Assembly: GCA_002730875.1 (NCBI GenBank)
Contig: PCBI01000019.1
Span: 186,001-250,000 of the forward strand
Source of the DNA: Spirochaetaceae bacterium
Lineage (GTDB): Bacteria > Spirochaetota > Leptospiria > Leptospirales > Leptonemataceae
Length of the DNA stretch: 64,000 nt
Direction: 5' to 3'
This document shows positions 43,910 to 51,957 of this stretch, one piece after another (positions within the stretch are counted from its first letter, which is position 1; every line of letters begins with the position of its first letter). The position numbers and the translations under genes are program-made. The notes under the pieces are model-generated. The model worked only from the letters and a program-made list of their open reading frames with translations, ran no database searches and was not told the DNA's origin.

Positions 43910-46173
43910 TAATCCTCCTGTCCCGGATGATAGCTCTGCAGCGTGCGAAACTGGATTTCTAATTCGGAAAGGTAGGTTCTTCGCAGAAGTCGTTTCTGAA
44001 AGATGGGGGCCTGATCCGCGAAGTGCCGGGAGTCCGGGCGCATGCTGCTTCCATAAGGTTGCGCGGCGAAGGACTGCACTCCATTGGGCCCGAACTCCGC
44101 CAGCATTATGAATGAATCCCCGGCATAGATCTTCTGCCATTCGGGATGAGCCCATCCCATCCAGCCGTCCAGGTCCTTTACATGCATCGCATTTAGAACG
44201 TCCGGTCCGCCGCCCATTCCCAGAATTGTATCGCCACGAATCAGTTTTTGTCTGCTGTGGAGAGGGTCGTCCAGATTGCCGGTATCCAGCAAATAGTCCA
44301 CCGCGTCGGCAAAGGTTTCCAGCGGATCGGGAGTCTGGTCGGGACTCTTGCGGTCCACTACCAGAGCTTTCCAGATTGGGCGCCAGGTGAGAATGGCAAG
44401 CATTGCTCCTTTGCTTTCCGGATGGGCAGTGCCGTCCCAGTTGCGAAGCACCTCCAGGGCCTCGGCTTCCAGAGCATTCGTGGGCTTGAATCCCTCGAGC
44501 ACTGGATAGACGGCTTCCTGAAAAATGGGGGCGGAGGGATGGTACTTGCGATCGAACTTGTATCGAAGAAATTCTTCTCTATCTATGGAAGGATCCTGAC
44601 CGAATAATTCCAGCGATCGAAAGGCTCGATTTGTTAATCTGCTTTCTATGTGTTCGTACTGCGGATTATCGCTTCGGGAAGGATTGTAGGGCTCGCTGGT
44701 TGTATAAAACGGCGTAGAGTTAGCGTTTTGTACGAATCCGGACGGAGGATTGGTCACTGCTGGAAGTTCTTCGTATGCGAGATAATCATCCCAGAGATAT
44801 TCCCGGGAGTCCGCATTGATAATTCCTTTGTAGTCCGCGCCCGGTTTTCGTACAGGCAGTTTCGCATTGTATATGTAGGCGATGTTGTCTTTGTCTGCAT
44901 ACACCGTATGAAACATGGGCATGGATTGCATCTTCATCGCTTCGGTCCATTCCCGGAAGCTGTTGGCTTTGGCCATGCGATACCATTGCTCCGCCGAGCC
45001 AGCATGGTTTTCCAGCCCGGCAACCCGCACTGCGATGATGCCCGAATCCGACTCCAGAGCCGGTCCAAAGATGCTATCATAAACTGTGCGACTGACCGTC
45101 ACTTCGAAAAAGAAAAGATCCATGGTGATATCCACATCACGGCTTCGCAGTTCCAGGGTTTCGCCGTCCACCGTATACTTCGTATGGTCTTCGTCGGTCT
45201 TCAGTCGATACAGATCCACAAGGTCCGGGGTGTTCACGGTATGGGTCCAGCCCAGTTTCTGGTTATGCCCCACGAAGATCAAAGGGCTTCCCGGAAAGGT
45301 GGCGCCATACATCTCAAACCCGTCTTCGCTTTTTAAATGTGCTTCGTACCAGGCCACAGCGCCGTCCCAGGGCTGATGCGAATTTACGTTCAGTCGGTTC
45401 AGACCATCCGCCGAACGCAATCGGGACACAGCATGAGCATTGCTGGCCACCATGGCGTAATCTTCGTACCAGGCATCGGTTTCCAGGGATTCCTGGTCGC
45501 CAAACTCTTGCGCATTCCCCGGCCCTGGCTTGAGCATAAAGGCTTCGGAGTTTTGCCGGTCTTCGTCCGGGATGTCATCTTCGGTTGTGGCCAGAGCCTT
45601 GCCCAGTTCCTGTCCGGTTCCTACGAATAGCGGTATCTTATGCACAAATCCCCGGGCCAGGTCCATTGCCTGCACCGGAAAGAAGCGACCGTCCACTTCC
45701 CGGGGATGCTTGATCGCGTAGTAGTTAAGGCCATCGGCGTAACCCTGGAATATAGACTTGAGCTCGTCGGAGATTTGCTCTTCGTAGGTTGCTTCGGTAC
45801 GTTCATTAATGCGAAACATTCCGGCGTAGAAATCGTTCTGCAAAGATGTGCTGGAAAGATGCAGCCGGGATAGTTGCCCCCTGGAAGCGGCCACCACTGC
45901 TTGAATCGTAGAAAAGTCGTCTTCGGCATGGGCATAGGCCAGGCCAAAGGCCACATCCGCCTCCGTTTTTCCCAGGATGTGTGGAACGCCAAAATCGTCT
46001 CTACGGATGGTTACATTTTGCGCTTTGTTTGCCAGCGAGATCGCCAGCTCAGGATCCGGGCGGAATCGCACTCTTTCCGTTCTAACAATTAGTCCGATAA
46101 AGACCAGGGCTCCCAGCCAGATGAAAATCAGCGCCGGGATGCGAATATAGGGTTTATCGGATAAGGATTGCAT
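43909..46173 (-). CDS. Penicillin acylase-family (Ntn-hydrolase) amidase
   Basis: A 754-residue pre-protein from the ATG at 46173 (an upstream frame of 36 codons runs into the region of the divergent rhomboid gene and is less likely). An N-terminal membrane helix is followed by the alpha subunit (IRRDDFGVPHILGKTEADVAFGLAYAHAEDD), a spacer, and the autocatalytic nucleophile in ASNAHAVSRL, where Ser becomes the N-terminus of the beta chain. NSHQPWDG and GSPLIFVGHNQKLGWTHTVNTPD complete the active-site walls. The family cleaves amides such as penicillins and acyl-homoserine lactones (PvdQ, QuiP); substrate here is unknown. It is coupled to the next gene. Confidence 0.88.
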   Translation of the reverse strand: MQSLSDKPYIRIPALIFIWLGALVFIGLIVRTERVRFRPDPELAISLANKAQNVTIRRDDFGVPHILGKTEADVAFGLAYAHAEDDFSTIQAVVAASRGQLSRLHLSSTSLQNDFYAGMFRINERTEATYEEQISDELKSIFQGYADGLNYYAIKHPREVDGRFFPVQAMDLARGFVHKIPLFVGTGQELGKALATTEDDIPDEDRQNSEAFMLKPGPGNAQEFGDQESLETDAWYEDYAMVASNAHAVSRLRSADGLNRLNVNSHQPWDGAVAWYEAHLKSEDGFEMYGATFPGSPLIFVGHNQKLGWTHTVNTPDLVDLYRLKTDEDHTKYTVDGETLELRSRDVDITMDLFFFEVTVSRTVYDSIFGPALESDSGIIAVRVAGLENHAGSAEQWYRMAKANSFREWTEAMKMQSMPMFHTVYADKDNIAYIYNAKLPVRKPGADYKGIINADSREYLWDDYLAYEELPAVTNPPSGFVQNANSTPFYTTSEPYNPSRSDNPQYEHIESRLTNRAFRSLELFGQDPSIDREEFLRYKFDRKYHPSAPIFQEAVYPVLEGFKPTNALEAEALEVLRNWDGTAHPESKGAMLAILTWRPIWKALVVDRKSPDQTPDPLETFADAVDYLLDTGNLDDPLHSRQKLIRGDTILGMGGGPDVLNAMHVKDLDGWMGWAHPEWQKIYAGDSFIMLAEFGPNGVQSFAAQPYGSSMRPDSRHFADQAPIFQKRLLRRTYLSELEIQFRTLQSYHPGQED

Positions 46174-46280
46174 GATTTTCTGAATGTCTGCCCGCCGAAC
46201 ACCTGTCAAATCCAATCGAATCGCGGAAATTTTGCGAATTTTTATTTGTGAAGTGCGAGTTCCTGAGTTTTCTGGAAGCA

Positions 46281-47228
46281 ATGAGTGTTTTCAGAGCACC
46301 TGTAACAAGGACCCTGGTGGGAGTGAATGTGGCAATACACATCGTTCTCGTAATTCTATCCGGAAGCCTGTTGGCTTTCCAACAGGGCAGCCTTGCGGAT
46401 CGCGTATTTCATTCCTACGGACTGGTTCCGGTGGATTTCTGGTCCGGGGCGGTCTGGCAACCATTTACCAGCATGTTTCTGCACGGAAACATAATCCACA
46501 TAGTTTTTAACATGCTGGCCCTGTGGTCGTTGGGAGCCCCCATCGAGCACAAAGTAGGATCTTCCAAATTTTCGGTACTCTATTTCGTTTCGGGTCTCAT
46601 GGGAGCGCTCTTCGTAATCGTCTTTCAAAGAGATTTAAGCCATCCTACCATCGGGGCTTCCGGGGCCGTGGTAGGACTTCTGGGCGCCCTGGCTGTTTTT
46701 TTCCCCCGGGCTCAGTTACTTCTATTTTTCTTTCCCGTTAAGGCGCGTACGGCGGCCATCATCTTCGGAGTTGGTTCGTTGCTTCTGGCGCTCACAGGTC
46801 AGGCCGCCGGTCTTTCCCATCTGGGACACCTTGGCGGCCTCATTGGCGGAGTGTTGTTCACATGGTGGGCCCTGGCTCCCACTCAGGAAGAGCGAATGGA
46901 TCCGGGCCCGGCCGCCGGCCGAGGTTTCGGTGGCTTCTCTGGAACTACACGTCGCACAGGCGCGTCGCAGCAAACGGGAGCTGAAGAGCAGATGCTTCGC
47001 ATGATGCAGGAAATCATGCGGCAGAGGCAGGGCGGCACTCCAGGCGGATCCCCCGGCGGGCGTCCCATGAAAGAGATCAATCCGATTCGGGATCGAGACC
47101 AGTACGATGAGCCTTCCAGAGATCGCCCGGGATCCGGGGACGATGCTGGATCAAGCCAGGAAGGTGGCAGCCCGGGCGGGGGTAGGCTCTACTACGATCC
47201 AGCCAGCGGCCGCTTCTTCTTCAAATAG
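46281..47228 (+). CDS. Rhomboid-family intramembrane serine protease with a long C-terminal tail
   Basis: The start chosen is ATG at 46281 after GGAAG; a GTG 11 codons earlier is open. Six helices carry the rhomboid active site: HGNIIHIVFN (oxyanion and support), GASG with nucleophile Ser127, and HLGGLIGG with His183. After the last helix comes a hydrophilic tail of about 105 residues rich in Gly, Arg, Gln and Asp that ends YYDPASGRFFFK. Rhomboids release membrane-tethered proteins; the tail may recruit substrates. It is divergent from the acylase gene and runs into the hairpin array. Confidence 0.88.
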   Translation: MSVFRAPVTRTLVGVNVAIHIVLVILSGSLLAFQQGSLADRVFHSYGLVPVDFWSGAVWQPFTSMFLHGNIIHIVFNMLALWSLGAPIEHKVGSSKFSVLYFVSGLMGALFVIVFQRDLSHPTIGASGAVVGLLGALAVFFPRAQLLLFFFPVKARTAAIIFGVGSLLLALTGQAAGLSHLGHLGGLIGGVLFTWWALAPTQEERMDPGPAAGRGFGGFSGTTRRTGASQQTGAEEQMLRMMQEIMRQRQGGTPGGSPGGRPMKEINPIRDRDQYDEPSRDRPGSGDDAGSSQEGGSPGGGRLYYDPASGRFFFK

Positions 47229-47298
47229 GATCGTTCAATATTTTCTCTTCGTTGAGGAACTCGCATGCTGTGACCGGCGGGTTGACCTTTGGTTCGAA

Positions 47299-47907
47299 GA
47301 GAACCCCCGGTTCTCAACCCATACACCAGGATGGGGGATGCTCTGCCTTCATGTCGACGGGTGCCTTTCCGAGTAATGCGACAGGCTCAACGGGAAGGCG
47401 AGAGTATCCTGAATAGCAGCCTCTGGTTGCTCACCTGTTATTCGCAATCCGCTTGCTCAATACATGGATGAATGGGCTCACCGACCACACAGTCTAATTT
47501 AGGAATAAGTGAGAACCACAGGTTCTCTACCAACCCGCCAGGATGGGCCGGTGTTGCATTATCCAATAGGGTTGGGTCCGCTCGAGCTAGCAACAGGAGG
47601 TTGCTTTCCGGGTGCTCGGTTCACGGAGGGACCGCGTCGTGGATAGCGGCTCAGTTGGATGAATGAGAGAGACCCTCCGGGTCTCCTCCAATCGCCAGGA
47701 TGGGCTGGTGGGTCGTGACAGATTTGGCGGAAGTCTTTCTGAACCGTGCGGCTGTCGCTGTAGTTTTAAGGTATGATTTGATGAGACCCCCCGGTTCTCA
47801 ACCCATACACCAGGATGGGTGTGGTCCGTTGCAAAATGCCAGGCGTTCGTTCGAGATAAGCGACACGATGTCGCTTTCCGGGCACTCGGTTCACGGAGGG
47901 GCCGCGT
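47299..47907 (+). repeat. Array of four stem-loop units with conserved CCAGGATGGG and compensatory stem changes
   Basis: Each unit has a 7-bp hairpin and then CCAGGATGGG 10-12 bases later. Stems and boxes: unit 1 GAGAACC/GGTTCTC 47299-47315, box 47326-47335; unit 2 GAGAACC/GGTTCTC 47511-47527, box 47538-47547; unit 3 GAGACCC/GGGTCTC 47669-47685, box 47695-47704; unit 4 GAGACCC/GGTTCTC 47783-47799 (one mismatch), box 47810-47819. A second hairpin follows in unit 1 (AGCAGCC/GGTTGCT, 47415-47431), unit 2 (AGCAAC/GTTGCT, 47589-47605) and unit 4 (AGCGACA/TGTCGCT, 47859-47875). In units 2 and 4 it leads into a 35-base block (47603-47637 and 47873-47907) that differs at only three bases. Substitutions in both stems are matched by changes in the partner strand. 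No plausible coding frame spans the region. Strand is uncertain; plus is preferred because it places GGA in loops. Confidence 0.8.
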
Positions 47908-47959
47908 GCCCGGCGAGAACGAGCGCCTGGCAGAAGTAGCGAGGATGCTACCCCATCCG

Positions 47960-48301
47960 CTAGAAATCGTAGCTTTCCAGAGCTTCGTCTACGGACTTGA
48001 AGATCTCAAACACGGAGGTCAGCTTTGTGATTTCCATCAAGTTCTCAACGTCGGAATTCAGTCCCGCAAAGACCATACGGCCCTTGAGATAGTCCACATG
48101 CTTGAAGATGTTAAGGAAAAGGCCCAGCGCTGCCGAGTTGATGAAGGGTACTTTCTTCATGTCGATGATGAACTTTGGGGCGCTATTGGGTTTGATATAC
48201 TTTTCCATCTTTTCGGCCAGGTTGTATTCGTCCCCGGACTTGATGGCCCCTTCTATCTTGACAATATTGACTTCGCCCCTGGTGGTTACCTTTACTTTCA
48301 T
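47960..48301 (-). CDS. STAS-domain anti-sigma factor antagonist
   Basis: A 113-residue STAS protein of the SpoIIAA/RsbV type. The target serine is in FINSAALGLF (Ser56), the site that an anti-sigma kinase would phosphorylate to switch its partner. It is coupled to the sigma-like gene by a four-base overlap (48298-48301). No anti-sigma kinase (RsbW-like) or PP2C phosphatase is present in the window, so the partners are elsewhere or the pair works directly. Confidence 0.88.
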   Translation of the reverse strand: MKVKVTTRGEVNIVKIEGAIKSGDEYNLAEKMEKYIKPNSAPKFIIDMKKVPFINSAALGLFLNIFKHVDYLKGRMVFAGLNSDVENLMEITKLTSVFEIFKSVDEALESYDF

Positions 48302-49359
48302 ACGGATAGTTTAAACCTTAGCGCTTGCCCTGTGGTCTTCAGCACATACTCTCCGGGCGCATATAGATGCAACGGGAAGGCAAGAGCGCCTGAAAGACCA
48401 AGTTTATAGCATACCTTATTTTGACTGTAAAGCGAAATCCCCACAGGTTCAACATTTTTTACAGGCTCCAGCAATAAATAGTGCCTGTCCCCCACGGCAC
48501 AGAACTCATAGAGCAAAGCCGGTCCCGGACTTCCCAGAAAACCGGCGTCGAGGCTACCGGGCCCCCGGGTTTCCTGGCCTTGCCATTGCTCGAGTCCGGC
48601 CCTGAGAGCCCTTCGCCCCATTCCGATTCGTCTATGGATGGCGGCTTTGCTTATTCCCAGGAAACCGGCTATTTCCCGGAGGCTCATGACAGGCGCGGTG
48701 TTGGCGGTGCGTTCCCGTTCCATCCTTCGGCGGATGGTACGGTAATCGCGGTTGTAGTTGCCGCGGAGTATTCGGTCAAAATAGAGGCTCATCTTTCTTC
48801 GGTGTCTGCTTTTCCAGTTTTCCAGATTGTTCAGCTTCTTATTGTATTCCGTAAGCAATTCCCTGGCTCGTTGGGCTCCGTGTTCGGCGCATAGATGGCG
48901 AAGGTCTGCCAGTTGCAGAGGCCAGCCGGCCTGCAACTTCATAGGTACTCGTCTGCGGGGGCGGATTTGGCTCAGGACCATGGCCAGTGGTGTATGCCAG
49001 TGAGTAGTGGCGTCCTGGAAGTGGCTAAAACTCTCTACGGGCACTTCGCAGCTTTTGTGCTGATATCTTTTGGTCTTTCTAACGTAGTTCATGAAATCGA
49101 ATCGCATGCAGCGGGCCAGATAGCCGGTGAAGCTTTTCACCGGACGCCTTTTAAATGAGTGCAGGAACCGGGGCAACTTTTCCACGAACTGTAGAAGGAA
49201 ATCCTGACAAATGTCCGGATCACGATTTAGCCTTCGTGAATACTGCATCATCCATTCAAAGCTTTCCGAGGCAAAGGAATGAGAGCAACCGTGTAGACGA
49301 TACTTTTGATAGGCTTCTTGAACGGAGTTGGACTCGGCTTTTTCCGATACGGTTTCCAT
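48298..49359 (-). CDS. Sigma-70-like protein with separated regions 2 and 4
   Basis: A 353-residue protein from ATG at 49359 (GTG at 49395 is an alternative). A sigma region-2-like segment (DICQDFLLQFVEKL...FTGYLARCMRFDFMNYVRK) is followed by a long basic linker and then a region-4-like helix-turn-helix (MSLREIAGFLGISKAAIHRRIGMGRRAL). The C-terminal about 100 residues are not part of a sigma factor. Typical ECF sigma factors are about 190 residues with a short linker. It is the first gene of a two-gene unit with the STAS protein, which suggests regulation by partner switching. Confidence 0.72.
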   Translation of the reverse strand: METVSEKAESNSVQEAYQKYRLHGCSHSFASESFEWMMQYSRRLNRDPDICQDFLLQFVEKLPRFLHSFKRRPVKSFTGYLARCMRFDFMNYVRKTKRYQHKSCEVPVESFSHFQDATTHWHTPLAMVLSQIRPRRRVPMKLQAGWPLQLADLRHLCAEHGAQRARELLTEYNKKLNNLENWKSRHRRKMSLYFDRILRGNYNRDYRTIRRRMERERTANTAPVMSLREIAGFLGISKAAIHRRIGMGRRALRAGLEQWQGQETRGPGSLDAGFLGSPGPALLYEFCAVGDRHYLLLEPVKNVEPVGISLYSQNKVCYKLGLSGALAFPLHLYAPGEYVLKTTGQALRFKLSV

Positions 49360-49470
49360 ACCTATCCAGTGTAAGCTTCCAGAGATTTGTTCCACGGAAA
49401 TCCGGACCGGGGGAGTCTGTCGGGCTTAAAAAATGGTTTCCTTTTCGGTTTTTATGGACCAATTGACAGG

Positions 49471-50403
49471 ATGCGAAACCCCAGCGACCCGATCCGTTTT
49501 CGCAAGATGGAGGCCACCGGGAATGACTATGTCTATTTCGGTCCTTATCTTACCTCTACGGGCGCATTCGATCGAAACAGAAGCGAATCCGTGCTCCAAT
49601 GGCTTACAGACTCGGTGATTCGTCGGCTAAGCGATAGGCACTTTGGTGTAGGAGGCGACGGGGTTGTACTGGTGGCTCCTCCGTTACACGAAAACAATGC
49701 GGCTCGAATGTACATGTGGAATGCCGATGGTAGTCCGTCGGCTATGTGCGGCAATGCACTGCGAAGTGTAGCCCTTTTAATCCACCGGGAAACACGGAGA
49801 TTTCATTTCAGTATCGAGACCGGCGACCATTCTTACGAATGTCTGGTGGAAGAAACCGAAACCGATCCATTGATTAGCGTGGATATGGGCCCGCCCATAC
49901 TGGACCTGGACACTGTGCCTTATGCGCCGGTGCAATCCAGGATGCTTGAACCGGCGAATGAGTCGGAACTGAAGCCGGCCAGAATCCAGTTGGAGGCGGA
50001 TGGACAAATCTGGACTGGCCGCACCCTCTCAATGGGAAATCCCCATTTTGTGGTGGACCTTACGGAAAACCAGGTAGGCTCGCTGGACAGCCTGAATCTG
50101 GAGGCATTGGGGCCGGCCCTGGAGCATCATCCCGCTTTTCCGGAACGGGTAAACATTGAGTTTATCGAGAGAAAAGACGACAGGACCATTCGACAGAGAA
50201 CGTTCGAAAGAGGCTCTGGTGAAACCCTTAGCTGCGGAAGCGGCGCATGCGCTGCCTTCATCGCTTCTCGCGCAAATCAGGGCATTAAGACTACGGCTCC
50301 CCTGAAGATCGAACTCAGAGGCGGGACACTTATTCTTTCCCTGGAAGGAAACAGAATAAAGATGCAGGGACCCGCAAGGATTGTATTCGAAGGATTGATT
50401 TAG
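49471..50403 (+). CDS. dapF: Diaminopimelate epimerase
   Basis: Interconverts LL- and meso-diaminopimelate for lysine and peptidoglycan. The 310-residue protein from ATG at 49471 (GACAGG upstream) contains FRKMEATGNDYVYF, the first catalytic Cys in PSAMCGNALRS and the second in SGETLSCGSGACAAF, in the expected order. Loop insertions make it slightly longer than the 275 residues usual. The longer frame upstream overlaps the sigma-like gene and has no signal, so it was trimmed. Confidence 0.93.
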   Translation: MRNPSDPIRFRKMEATGNDYVYFGPYLTSTGAFDRNRSESVLQWLTDSVIRRLSDRHFGVGGDGVVLVAPPLHENNAARMYMWNADGSPSAMCGNALRSVALLIHRETRRFHFSIETGDHSYECLVEETETDPLISVDMGPPILDLDTVPYAPVQSRMLEPANESELKPARIQLEADGQIWTGRTLSMGNPHFVVDLTENQVGSLDSLNLEALGPALEHHPAFPERVNIEFIERKDDRTIRQRTFERGSGETLSCGSGACAAFIASRANQGIKTTAPLKIELRGGTLILSLEGNRIKMQGPARIVFEGLI

Positions 50404-50544
50404 ACCGGCGAATCGAGAAGGGCTGAAAGCGATGAAACTAAACGTTTAAAGCTCGAAAACAGTTTGCTGAAGCTCTGGCAATCGTTGACGGAAGCGCTGG
50501 AGCTTCGGTGGCCTGCATTAGCGATTAGGGGAGCGCATGAGGGA

Positions 50545-50562
50545 GCAGGGCATGAGCCCTGC
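50545..50562. terminator. GC-rich hairpin downstream of dapF
   Basis: GCAGGGC and GCCCTGC form a perfect 7-bp stem around a 4-base loop (ATGA). No T-run follows. With the next hairpin it lies between the convergent dapF and TRL genes, so it may help end or stabilise both transcripts. Confidence 0.45.
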
Positions 50563-50574
50563 CCACTGCAATGC

Positions 50575-50605
50575 CTGGCAGACCACTCAGGCAGCGGTCT
50601 GCCAG
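50575..50605. terminator. Perfect 10-bp hairpin between convergent dapF and TRL genes
   Basis: CTGGCAGACC (50575-50584) pairs exactly with GGTCTGCCAG (50596-50605) around an 11-base loop. It ends seven bases before the stop of the last TRL gene. There is no T-run on either strand, so it would be a stability or Rho-dependent end rather than a classic terminator. Confidence 0.5.
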
Positions 50606-50611
50606 AAAGGA

Positions 50612-51154
50612 TTAGCGACCCTTGCGAACGGTACGCACGCTGGTCTTCGGAACTGTAAGACTGGTTCCGTCGGATTTGATGATGTTAATCAGGTTCCCCT
50701 GGATAATGGTCTTCACGTTTCTATGAACCGTGCCGTCCCGCATGATTACGGTATCGCTAAAACCGGGACCAGGGTTGCTGGTCGATCCCGGGCTCACTGG
50801 CTTGTCGTCGCCCTTTACCACCGTGCACTGACGGGAGTAGATGCTCAGAACGTTCAGCTGCTCCGTATCCACAGTGCTGATTCGAGTAATGCCGCCGTCA
50901 TTCGCCGCATCGCTGATAGTGCCTTCGCCCCAGGTCCAGCCGATGATCCACAGCAGGATGCGATTGGTGCATGCCTCTCCGGTGCGTGTTTGAGGGATGC
51001 TCAGATCGTTGCCGCTACCCGGGGTAGTGGTTTGCTGGTACAGAGCGCCAACAGGTCCCTGACCTGCCGGATGACCCATGAACATACACTGGGTAAAAAC
51101 CGCTGATGCCATCAGAATGGTGGATATCCTAAATATAGTTTTTACGTAACTCAT
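50612..51154 (-). CDS. TRL-like lipoprotein with C-terminal extension
   Basis: A 180-residue lipoprotein (signal ending FTQC) from ATG at 51154 after AGGGGGTGG. The middle matches the TRL-like pattern GEAC...ILLWIIGWTWGEGTISDAANDGGITRISTVDTEQLNVLSIYSRQCTVV, conserved in its two paralogues directly upstream. A C-terminal segment of about 65 residues (MRDGTVHRNVKTIIQGNLINII) is absent from the other two and resembles a short surface-exposed beta unit. The ATG overlaps the preceding stop (ATGA). Function of TRL-like proteins is unknown. Confidence 0.78.
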   Translation of the reverse strand: MSYVKTIFRISTILMASAVFTQCMFMGHPAGQGPVGALYQQTTTPGSGNDLSIPQTRTGEACTNRILLWIIGWTWGEGTISDAANDGGITRISTVDTEQLNVLSIYSRQCTVVKGDDKPVSPGSTSNPGPGFSDTVIMRDGTVHRNVKTIIQGNLINIIKSDGTSLTVPKTSVRTVRKGR

Positions 51155-51474
51155 TTCCACCCCCTGACTACAGTGCAATACTCGGCTGTAAGGCCCAGTA
51201 CTCCTTCGGTTGTATGGCTTACGCTGGCGATTTTAGTAATTCCCTGCGCGCGGGTTGCCGCCCGAATGGAAGCGTCGCCGATAGCGAAATAACCCAGATA
51301 GCTTGTTGCGCAGGCGCGCCCAGTAACCATATCCGAGGATTCTGCGCTGCCCGAACGGCCAACTCCACCGTTGTTGATGATGTTAACTACGGATGGAATA
51401 CCGTATTGAGTAGCGAAGCAGCCGGGCATCAGAAACCCCAGTGCCGCTAGCATGATGATTGATTTGATTCGCAT
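51151..51474 (-). CDS. TRL-like lipoprotein
   Basis: A 107-residue lipoprotein (signal ending FLMPGC) from ATG at 51474 after AGGGGGAG. The TRL core is GRACATSYLGYFAIGDASIRAATRAQGITKIASVSH and the end is AEYCTVVRG. It overlaps both neighbours by three or four bases (TAATG before, ATGA after), so the trio is translated as a coupled unit. Two cysteines of the mature part (GRAC and EYC) are shared by all three and may pair in the periplasm. Confidence 0.8.
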   Translation of the reverse strand: MRIKSIIMLAALGFLMPGCFATQYGIPSVVNIINNGGVGRSGSAESSDMVTGRACATSYLGYFAIGDASIRAATRAQGITKIASVSHTTEGVLGLTAEYCTVVRGWK

Positions 51475-51788
51475 TAGCTCCCCCTGACAACTGTGCAAGC
51501 TTGAGCATAAACGAGCAGGCTAAACACCTCGATGTCAATCGACTGTACAGCAGAAATGCCGCCGTTCTGGGCTGCTGTTCGCACGGATGCGTCGCCAAGC
51601 GCTACCAGGCCCAAAAAGCTCTGAGCGCACGCTTGCCCTTCTTTGGCTCCATTGGGCGAGCTTCCATGAATACCAATCTTTGTGCTGGTAAAGATACTTC
51701 CTGTGGGACCGATGCCGCCGCTGGCGCAACTACCGAATAGGAACAGCGAAGCTGTAACCATGACCAATATGATTATCGACTTTTTCAA
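51474..51788 (-). CDS. TRL-like lipoprotein (first of three)
   Basis: The start chosen is TTG at 51788 because AGGAGG lies six bases upstream and it opens directly on a lipoprotein signal ending FLFGSC; an ATG 8 codons upstream would place the ribosome binding site inside the gene. The 104-residue product has the same core as its neighbours: GQACAQSFLGLVALGDASVRTAAQNGGISAVQSIDIE and a final QACTVVRG. The core LG-ALGDAS is the most conserved part of the trio. Confidence 0.78.
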   Translation of the reverse strand: MKKSIIILVMVTASLFLFGSCASGGIGPTGSIFTSTKIGIHGSSPNGAKEGQACAQSFLGLVALGDASVRTAAQNGGISAVQSIDIEVFSLLVYAQACTVVRGS

Positions 51789-51957
51789 TTCTTTCCTCCT
51801 GCCAGGCATACTGAGACATAGTTTTTGCTCATGCCCGGGATAGTTGGACTGCTTAGCGGGAATCCCTGGATTAAACAAGCAATTTCTTCTTGATTGATTC
51901 CAGGGCTGGCCTGTACTCGTGCCGGAGGAACTTTAGCTTCCTTCGGAGGCCGCTATT

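Noticed and set aside
44650..45336. Open frame of 228 codons antisense to the penicillin acylase gene
   Set aside because: Antisense to conserved active-site regions and no family features.
47299..47907. CRISPR array or integron attC sites
   Set aside because: Unit spacing is irregular (212, 158 and 114 bases), there are no regular spacers, no cas or integrase genes nearby, and the stems lack the attC R and L box sequences.
47472..47939. Short open frames of 64 and 79 codons in the hairpin array that share a Ser-x-His-Gly-Gly-like segment
   Set aside because: The shared peptide only reflects the repeated DNA block; neither frame has a ribosome binding site, and the hairpins vary in a way that keeps base pairing, not codons.
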